Below are positions 58,506 to 64,000 of a stretch of 64,000 bases of DNA, one piece after another. Origin of the DNA: an uncultured Thiodictyon sp. (GTDB lineage: Bacteria > Pseudomonadota > Gammaproteobacteria > Chromatiales > Chromatiaceae); NCBI RefSeq assembly GCF_903946935.1, contig NZ_CAJAXH010000017.1, forward strand, positions 62,001-126,000, given 5' to 3'. Position 1 is the first letter of the stretch; the number at the start of each line of letters is the position of its first letter. Made by a program: the position numbers and the translations under genes. The notes beneath the pieces are model-generated. The model had not been told where the DNA came from. It saw only the letters and a list, made by a program, of their open reading frames with translations, and did not search any database.

Positions 58506-58760
58506 ATGCCCGAAGTCCAGATCTACACCAAAACACCCTGCAGCTACTGCACCCGCGCCCGCAAGTTACTCCAACGCAAGGGGATCGAGTATACCGAGAT
58601 CCCGGTGGACCACGACCCGGCGCAGCAACAGCAGATGTTCGAGCGCAGCCGTCGCCACACCGTACCCCAGATCTTTATCGGCGACCGGCACGTCGGCGGC
58701 TACTCCGACCTGGCCGAGCTCGACTCGTGCGGCGAACTCGACCCGCTGCTCGGCCGATGA
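58506..58760 (+). CDS. grxC: Glutaredoxin 3
   Basis: Reduces disulfides with glutathione. 84 aa from ATG 58506. Active site CSYC near residue 11 (most bacterial glutaredoxins have CPYC), plus the TVPQIFIGDRHVGGYSDL cis-Pro/glutathione-binding segment. Overlaps hslR by 4 bases. Confidence 0.93.
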   Translation: MPEVQIYTKTPCSYCTRARKLLQRKGIEYTEIPVDHDPAQQQQMFERSRRHTVPQIFIGDRHVGGYSDLAELDSCGELDPLLGR

Positions 58761-59164
58761 ACGCTACAGCACCGATCGACGCGATCCGCCTGGACAAGTG
58801 GTTGTGGGCCGCGCGCTTCTTCAAGACCCGCCACCTGGCGGTCGAGGCCATCAACGGCGGCAAGGTACAGGTGAACGGGTGCCGCGCCAAACCGGGCCGG
58901 GAGGTCCGCCCGGGCATGCGCCTCACCATCCACAAGGAGTCGCTCGCCTGGGAGGTGCAGGTGCTGGGGGTGAGCCAGCAACGCCGCCCGGCCGTCGAGG
59001 CGGCGCAACTGTATCTGGAGGACGAATCGAGCCGCACCCGGCGCGAGGAACAACTGCGTCGCCAGCGCGAGGCCGGCCCCCAGGACCATGGCGGCGGACG
59101 GCCCACCAAGCGCGACCGGCGGCAGTTCGAACGCCTCAACCTGGCGCAGGGGAGCGAGCGCTGA
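58757..59164 (+). CDS. hslR: Heat-shock protein Hsp15 / S4-domain ribosome rescue factor
   Basis: Binds free 50S subunits carrying nascent peptide. 135 aa from ATG 58757. S4 domain IRLDKWLWAARFFKTRHLAVEAINGGKVQVNG, a basic C-terminal extension rich in Arg/Gln (RREEQLRRQREAG) typical of Hsp15. The ATGA overlap with grxC indicates an operon. Confidence 0.9.
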   Translation: MNATAPIDAIRLDKWLWAARFFKTRHLAVEAINGGKVQVNGCRAKPGREVRPGMRLTIHKESLAWEVQVLGVSQQRRPAVEAAQLYLEDESSRTRREEQLRRQREAGPQDHGGGRPTKRDRRQFERLNLAQGSER

Positions 59165-59982
59165 GACCAGCCCCCGGGGACGGCGCGTTGAACGGCGGCG
59201 GGACCACGGGCGCCCCGCCGCCATCGCTGCGTGGTACGACGTCCGTACACCGTGTGGTGACCCCCAAGGCAACGGCATAGCGCACCAGCTCGCATTGGGA
59301 CTGGAGGCCCAGCTTGGCGATCATGCGCCGACGATACGTATCGACCGTCTTGATCCCCACCCCGAGCTGTTCCGCGATCTGGCTGCCGCGTTGCCCGGCG
59401 GCCAGGTAGGCCAACACTTCGCGCTCCCGGCGCGAGAACAGGGTACGCCCCGGCCGGGTCGGGGGGGAAGCCACAGGCAGCCAGGTCCCGCCCGCATGAA
59501 TCTGGCGCACGGCCAGCAGCAGCGTGGTCAGTGACTCGCTCTTGACCACATAGCCCTTGGCCCCCGCCTCCACCATCTGTTTGACGAAGCATTCATCCCC
59601 CAGGGCCGACAGGGCCAGCACCCGACACGCCGGTGCCACCTTGCGCAGGCGCATCGCGACCTCGATACCGTTGAGATGCGGCATTCGCAGGTCTAGCAGC
59701 CTGTCGGACTTGATGGCGTAACCGATTGATTAAACAGGAAAACGACTTTTTGGCGCAAAAGAGGAAACTCTTTGCATTCAATCGGTTGCATCACTAAGTC
59801 CGACAGCCTGCTAGGATCAGGACGTCCGGGCGTAGCGCCTGGACCTGAGCCAATGCCTCACGGCCGTCGACCGCCACCCCGACCACCTCCAGATCGGCCT
59901 CGGCGCACAGCATTCCGGCCAAGGCCTCACTCACCATCAGATGATCATCCGCCAGCACCACCCGTATCGCCATCGGTCCCAT
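59136..59982 (-). pseudogene. NarL/LuxR-type response regulator split by the 114-bp element
   Basis: Receiver domain starts IRVVLADDHLMVSEALAGML at ATG 59973, runs to LRPDVLIL, then enters the inserted element, which ends translation at a TAG after five foreign residues. The receiver resumes at LDLRMPHLNGIEV (from 59693 downward) and runs through DNA-binding helix text LFSRREREVLAYLAAGQRGSQIAEQLGVGIKTVDTYRRRMIAKL. The phospho-acceptor Asp is the D of this LDL motif, on the far side of the insertion. With one CTAG copy removed the frame is exactly restored, so the gene was intact until recently. Its kinase is the upstream neighbour. Confidence 0.9.
59693..59814. mobile_element. 114-bp MITE-like element, copy 3, inside the response regulator
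   Basis: Element 59697-59810 in the inverted orientation relative to copies 1 and 2, flanked by CTAG at 59693-59696 and 59811-59814. Sequence equals copy 1. Removing the element plus one CTAG regenerates L-I-L-D-L-R-M-P in frame, proving a 4-bp target duplication rather than CTAG being part of the element. Confidence 0.94.
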
Positions 59983-60030
59983 CCTACTCACCGTCACTGG
60001 TTGTAATACGCACCCGCTTGCGCCGGCGCG

Positions 60031-60816
60031 TCATTGCCTGGCAGTTGCCGCGGACGCCTCCGCCAGCGGAACCCACAGACTCGCCTCGGTCCCACCGCCT
60101 GGGCGCACGCCCAGGCTAAACTGGCCGCCGATCAATTCAATGCGCGAACGCAGGCTGAACAGCCCGAAACCGCCGCCCGTCACCCCCGGGCAAGGCCCCC
60201 GCATCAGCGCCGGATCGATCCCGATCCCGTCGTCGCTCACCACCAGGCGGGCGGCGGGCGGCGCAACCTGCACCAGCACCTGCGCCTGATTGGCCCGCGC
60301 GTGCTTACAGACGTTGATCATGAGTTCCCGGGCGGCCTGGAAGAGGGTCACCTTGAGGTCGTCGGGGACCGGCGGCATCTCACCCTCCAGACGACACGCA
60401 AAGCGCACCGGCCAGCGCTCGCTGAGGTCGCCCGCCAACCATTGCAGCGCCGGGACCAACCCCCCCTGGTAGAGGACGGGCGGACTCAACTCGAACACCA
60501 GGCTCCGCAACTGGGCCAGTGAGGTGTCAAGCAGGACGCGCACCTGGCCCAACCGGTCCGGCTTGGACTGCGACGCCCCCGCGGCGGCGGCCCCAGCCCC
60601 AACCAGCATCCGCGCCAGGACCAACTGCTGGATGGTGTTGTCGTGTAGCCGATCCGCCAAACGTCGACGCTCCCGCTCCTCCGCCAGGCGCAGTTCCGCG
60701 GCCAGTTCGCGCATGCGTCGATGGGCCAATCCCAGGCTCGCCTGGAGACTGACCAGGCGGGCGCTGACCGAATCATCGTCGAGCGGCGGCCGGGGGGAGT
60801 CAAGATCGCAGTTCAC
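60031..60816 (-). CDS. Cytosolic NarX-type sensor histidine kinase
   Basis: HisKA_3 family, 261 aa from GTG 60816, preceded by AAGGAG. The phospho-accepting helix LAEERERRRLADRLHDNTIQQ contains the conserved His, and the ATPase has N box NVCKHARANQAQ, G1 DDGIGIDP and G2 GFGLFSLRSRIE. Transmembrane or input domains are absent; a leading coiled region (SARLVSLQASLGLAHRRMRELAA) may sense. The track's 352-aa version adds an unconserved upstream part. It is followed 48 bases later by the broken response regulator, its presumed partner. Two near-identical words (TTAGCAAACCCGG) lie in its leader. Confidence 0.85.
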   Translation of the reverse strand: MNCDLDSPRPPLDDDSVSARLVSLQASLGLAHRRMRELAAELRLAEERERRRLADRLHDNTIQQLVLARMLVGAGAAAAGASQSKPDRLGQVRVLLDTSLAQLRSLVFELSPPVLYQGGLVPALQWLAGDLSERWPVRFACRLEGEMPPVPDDLKVTLFQAARELMINVCKHARANQAQVLVQVAPPAARLVVSDDGIGIDPALMRGPCPGVTGGGFGLFSLRSRIELIGGQFSLGVRPGGGTEASLWVPLAEASAATARQ

Positions 60817-61092
60817 GGCGCAACATCTCCTTAAGCAAACCCGGGGGACCGGCTTAGCAAACCCGGAGGACCTGGAATCAAGTTGCCCTCGACCATCGGC
60901 TCGGCCTGGTCGCAGCACACCGCCAAGGCAGCGACGGCACTCCATCCGATGAGGCATATTAGAACGCCTGGGGGGCAGGCAGTCACTTAATTTTATCGCG
61001 GGGGCACGATGCGGCCCCGGCCCGGTCGAGCCATTGTTTTTCCCACCGATGGCGGCCACTTCTGCACCATCTGCCCCCGCCCCGCGCACCCT

Positions 61093-61911
61093 ATGCCCGA
61101 AACGCTACTGATCGACAACGGCTCCACCCGAGCGCAGTCCACCCTGGCACTGCGCGCCCTGGCCCGGTCACTGGGGGAGCACAGTGACCGCCCGGTGTAC
61201 CCGGTCTCGCTCCTGCACGCCGATGCGGTGCCGGCAGACGCCTTAGGCGGGCAGCGCGCGGACACCCTCGAACCCTGGCTGCGCGCGGCCCTGGCGGCAG
61301 GCCGGCGCGACTTCCTGCTGGTACCACTCTGGTTCGGACCCAGCCGCGCACTCACCCAATTCATCCCCACCCTCACCGCCGAACTCACGCGCGAGTACGG
61401 CCCCTTGCGGCTGCACTGCGCCCGCGAGCTTTGTCCCCTGCCGGACGGGGAGCCGCGGCTGGTGGACATCCTGTTCGACCATCTGCAAGCCACCGCGGCC
61501 GCGCAGGCGTGCCACCTGCGGCGTCTGGTCCTGGTCGACCACGGCTCACCGCTACCCCAGGTCAGCGCCGTGCGACAGTGGCTGGCCGAGCAACTGCGTG
61601 GCCGACTCGGCGCCGACACCCAACTGCACGAGGCCGTGATGGAGCGGCGCCCCGGCAGTGACTATGACTTCAATGGCGAGCGGTTGGAGACCGTCCTGCA
61701 CCGTCTGGCCGCCGCGGACCCCGCCTCCCCCGTCCTCCTCCCCCTGCTCTTCCTCTCCCCCGGCCGCCATGCCGGGCCGGGCGGCGACATCGCCGCCATC
61801 TGCGCTCGAGTCGAATCCGCGGTCCCCGGCTTCCGGGTCTACCCGACCCCCGTGGTGGGCACCCACCCGGCGCTCATCGAGATCCTGGCGCAGCGAATGA
61901 CGGCGCGGTAA
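61093..61911 (+). CDS. CbiX-type chelatase family protein
   Basis: Sirohydrochlorin cobalto-/ferrochelatase family, 272 aa from ATG 61093. Two CbiX halves: N-terminal LLIDNGSTRAQSTLALRALARSLG (the first His-type position reads Asn) and C-terminal VLVDHGSPLPQVSAVRQWLAEQL with the catalytic-type His, then LLPLLFLSPGRHAGPGGDI. It could insert a metal into sirohydrochlorin for cobalamin or sirohaem, or act on another tetrapyrrole. No cob/cbi neighbours are seen, so the assignment is to family only. The track's 61009 start has no support. Confidence 0.75.
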   Translation: MPETLLIDNGSTRAQSTLALRALARSLGEHSDRPVYPVSLLHADAVPADALGGQRADTLEPWLRAALAAGRRDFLLVPLWFGPSRALTQFIPTLTAELTREYGPLRLHCARELCPLPDGEPRLVDILFDHLQATAAAQACHLRRLVLVDHGSPLPQVSAVRQWLAEQLRGRLGADTQLHEAVMERRPGSDYDFNGERLETVLHRLAAADPASPVLLPLLFLSPGRHAGPGGDIAAICARVESAVPGFRVYPTPVVGTHPALIEILAQRMTAR

Positions 61912-61957
61912 CGGCCGTGGCGCCCCCATCACCCCGAATCTGGTTTACCATCCAGCC

Positions 61958-62029
61958 ATGGACCACGATCAGAACTTTCCCGACGATCCGCGTCAGGCCC
62001 TAGAGGACCCACGCCAGGACCTGCCCTGA
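61958..62029 (+). CDS. Small ORF before the ABC ATPase (doubtful)
   Basis: 23 codons (MDHDQNFPDDPRQALEDPRQ...) ending 10 bases before the ABC ATPase start; too short for the track. Composition is Asp/Pro/Gln-rich with an internal repeat (DDPRQ, EDPRQ). It may be a leader peptide or chance. Confidence 0.2.
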   Translation: MDHDQNFPDDPRQALEDPRQDLP

Positions 62030-62039
62030 GCGACCCCCA

Positions 62040-62747
62040 ATGCTGCTCGACTGCGCCGACCTGAGCTACACCCGCGGCAGCGGCGACCAGACCTTCCGGG
62101 TGGCGATCGAGTCATTGACCTTGGACACCGGGGAGATCGTCGCCCTCACCGGGGAGAGCGGCTGCGGCAAGAGCACCGCACTGGAACTGCTGGGGCTCGT
62201 GGCGCGGCCGCAGCACGGCGGGCGCTTTCAGTTAGGCGTCGGCGATACACCAACGGACATCGCCGACCTCTGGCGACGCGGCCGTCACCGCGACCTCGCG
62301 CGGCTGCGCGCCGCGACCATCGGTTTCGTGCTCCAGACCGGGGGGCTGCTGCCCTATCTGAGCGTCGCCGGCAACATCGGCATCAACCGCCGCCTGCTAC
62401 GACTGCCCGAGCGCGACCCGGATCTGGACGCCATCGTCGCACAGCTCCAAATCGGCCACCTGCTGGGCCAGCGGCCCGCGCAACTCTCGGTCGGCCAATA
62501 CCAGCGCGCCTCCATCGCCCGGGCACTGGCCCACCGGCCGCGCCTGGTGCTGGCGGACGAGCCCACCTCCGCACTGGACCCGCGCCTGGGCGACGAGGTG
62601 ATGGACCTCTTCCTGAGCCTCGTCGAGCGCCTGGGCACCAGCGTGATCCTCGCCACCCACGAACACGCCCGGGTGCGCACCCGTGGGCTGCGCGAAGTGC
62701 CGGCGGCGCCGCTGGCAGACGGGTTTGGATCGCGGTTTGCGGGGTAG
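62040..62747 (+). CDS. ABC transporter ATP-binding protein, LolD/MacB-like, orphan
   Basis: 235 aa. Walker A GESGCGKST, signature LSVGQYQR (LSGGQ family variant), Walker [14 protein letters not shown] and switch ATHEHAR. The resemblance is to LolD/MacB-type lipoprotein or export ATPases. No permease gene is adjacent: the next gene is on the other strand, so its partner must be elsewhere or missing. Confidence 0.8.
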   Translation: MLLDCADLSYTRGSGDQTFRVAIESLTLDTGEIVALTGESGCGKSTALELLGLVARPQHGGRFQLGVGDTPTDIADLWRRGRHRDLARLRAATIGFVLQTGGLLPYLSVAGNIGINRRLLRLPERDPDLDAIVAQLQIGHLLGQRPAQLSVGQYQRASIARALAHRPRLVLADEPTSALDPRLGDEVMDLFLSLVERLGTSVILATHEHARVRTRGLREVPAAPLADGFGSRFAG

Positions 62748-62787
62748 CGACCGGCGGCAGGCCGATGACGACGCCGGACAAAACACC

Positions 62788-64000
62788 CTACGCAATCGGC
62801 GCGCCCGCTCCGCCGACGATCGTCGCGCGCAGCGCTCGTACCTGCTCCACGCCAGCGGTCCGGCCGATCTTGGCGAACGCCTGTTCGGCGGTATCGAGGA
62901 CCGCCAATGCCTCCTCCCGCTGGCCGCGCAGCACCGTCACCTGGGCGAGCAGTTGACCGACGGCACCGATGCGATCGGGCCGGCCCAGTTTCAGCAGGAT
63001 GCCGAAGGACTCGGCCAAGTCCTCATAGATTTGCTGGAGCCCGCCGGTTTGATGGTCGCCGCGCTGGAGTCGCAGCCTGGACATCGAGAACCTGATATGG
63101 GCGATGCTGTCGATGTCGCTCATCTGCTGTGCGATAGGTAACCGCTGGGCGTGCAAGGCCAGCGCCTCGTCCAGTTCCCCGCGGGCCCGCAGGATGTCGG
63201 CGATTTGGCCCTGCGCCCACGCCTTCGCGCCCAGGTCGCCGAGGCGCTCGAAAACCGGCAGTTGTTCCTCGGTACGGATGCGTAGCGCCTCGTCCAACTC
63301 CCCGCGCGCATCCAAGATGTCGGCGATCCTACCCTGCGTTATCGCCTTCGCGCGCACGTCGCCCAAGCGCTCCGCCAGCGGCAGGGCCTGCTGCCGGAGT
63401 GTCTGATCCGCCAAGTCCCACTGACCGAGGGATCGATAGAGATGCGCCTGTTCTAGCAGCAGATTCAAGCGGAGGTCGTTCGGGATCGCCGCCGACCCTA
63501 CCCCATCCAATTGCTCGTGCAACACGGCGAGGCGTCGACTGCGTTGGGCTAGGGTCAGGGGGCCGGCCTCCACTGGGGTTCGGGGCCGGATGCGGAGACC
63601 CTCGCCAGGGCCCGACACCTCGGCAATGACATCAAAGACCCCACCCCGCCAAGACCAGGCGTCCGGGGCCTCCCGCGCCACCCGCTCCAGCGTGTCGGGG
63701 GATAGCCACCACAGCAGGGTAGCGTCGAGCTTTTCCGCCAAGGCATCACGCCGCACGTTTAATGACTCCACCCGCGGCCCTTGCAGCCAGCGACCGGTGT
63801 TCACCAGATGGATCACCGCCTGCCCTTGTCCGGCGGTCGCAAGCCAGGTCTCCAGCGCGTCGAAGTCCGGAAATCGCTGCTCATCGGAGAGATCGGCCGT
63901 CTGGATCGGCCGGCCGGCGGCCACCAGCAGGTCTTGCAGCTTGTCGATCAGCAGGCGGCGATAGGTTTCATCGGCGATCCGGGCGAACAGCAGTTGGAAG
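62788..64000 (-). CDS. TPR-repeat protein, N-terminus beyond the window
   Basis: Frame open from TGA 62788-62790 to the window end, so only the C-terminal ~403 residues are seen. From ~residue 155 of the visible part there are three or more tetratricopeptide-like repeats (AKAITQGRIADILDARGELDEALRIRTEEQ; AKAWAQGQIADILRARGELDEALAL). The N-terminal visible part (LLFARIADETYRRLLIDKLQDLLVAAG, DATLLWWLSPDTLERV) suggests a regulatory or ATPase domain, unrecognised. Such TPR proteins are common in bacterial signalling and conflict systems. Confidence 0.65.
   Translation of the reverse strand, partial: FQLLFARIADETYRRLLIDKLQDLLVAAGRPIQTADLSDEQRFPDFDALETWLATAGQGQAVIHLVNTGRWLQGPRVESLNVRRDALAEKLDATLLWWLSPDTLERVAREAPDAWSWRGGVFDVIAEVSGPGEGLRIRPRTPVEAGPLTLAQRSRRLAVLHEQLDGVGSAAIPNDLRLNLLLEQAHLYRSLGQWDLADQTLRQQALPLAERLGDVRAKAITQGRIADILDARGELDEALRIRTEEQLPVFERLGDLGAKAWAQGQIADILRARGELDEALALHAQRLPIAQQMSDIDSIAHIRFSMSRLRLQRGDHQTGGLQQIYEDLAESFGILLKLGRPDRIGAVGQLLAQVTVLRGQREEALAVLDTAEQAFAKIGRTAGVEQVRALRATIVGGAGAPIA

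Overview
The window reads as chromosomal DNA of a high-GC gammaproteobacterium, most likely a purple sulfur bacterium of the Chromatiaceae. That placement rests on gene content and order: tpiA-secG-tRNA-Leu followed by a complete 14-gene nuo operon, then dapA-bamC; uvrD, pepN, grxC, hslR and psiE; Uma2 nucleases; a large secreted multihaem cytochrome; and many short palindromic repeats. No rRNA, photosynthesis or sulfur-oxidation gene is present, so the family-level placement is inference. Layout. 1-224: 3' end of an unidentified gene. 265-3300 (minus): gltIJKL, a glutamate/aspartate-type ABC importer, divergent from a sigma-54-dependent PAS/AAA+/Fis activator (4109-5467). 5789-9022 (minus): secreted nine-haem cytochrome c with N-terminal PKD, fibronectin-III and Ig-like domains, closed by a clear terminator. 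9596-13010: gnd-zwf (minus) and divergent pgl, together the oxidative pentose-phosphate / Entner-Doudoroff entry. 13674-16479: a SnoaL-like lipoprotein, an exported dual-specificity phosphatase and an unknown protein with an internally duplicated domain. 16725-19345: class I fumarase and an AcuI-type reductase. 19243-31030 is the accessory region. A 103-bp near-copy of the acuI 3' end lies at 25863-25965, so the segment holding fitAB, an HD + Hsp90-type (GHKL) ATPase with a companion ORF in the same frame after an amber codon, a Uma2 nuclease and a 148-aa cysteine-tailed protein is flanked by direct repeats, as in an integrated island. Beyond it lie a parDE module, a broken restriction-endonuclease/NACHT defence gene, and a rearranged partial copy of the Uma2 and 148-aa genes. 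31040-31477: low-molecular-weight phosphatase. 31773-33912: bamC and dapA. 33979-48894 (minus): nuoA to nuoN, the complete NADH:quinone oxidoreductase. 49070-50779 (minus): tpiA, secG with an unusually long tail, and tRNA-Leu(GAG). 50864-58237: smpB, uvrD, a YciA-like thioesterase, psiE and pepN. 58506-59164: grxC and hslR. 59136-60816 (minus): a NarX-type kinase and its LuxR-type response regulator, the latter split by a 114-bp mobile element. 61093-62747: a CbiX-type chelatase and an orphan ABC ATPase. 62788-64000 (minus): partial TPR protein. Three repeat systems stand out. A 114-bp MITE-like element is present three times with CTAG target duplications, one inside the response-regulator gene. 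A family of long hairpins carries 27-bp arms of the TCACGCCAAGGCGCC type. Several other palindromes occur, mostly between genes. All database-level claims (family assignments, taxonomy) come from reading motifs, not from searches.
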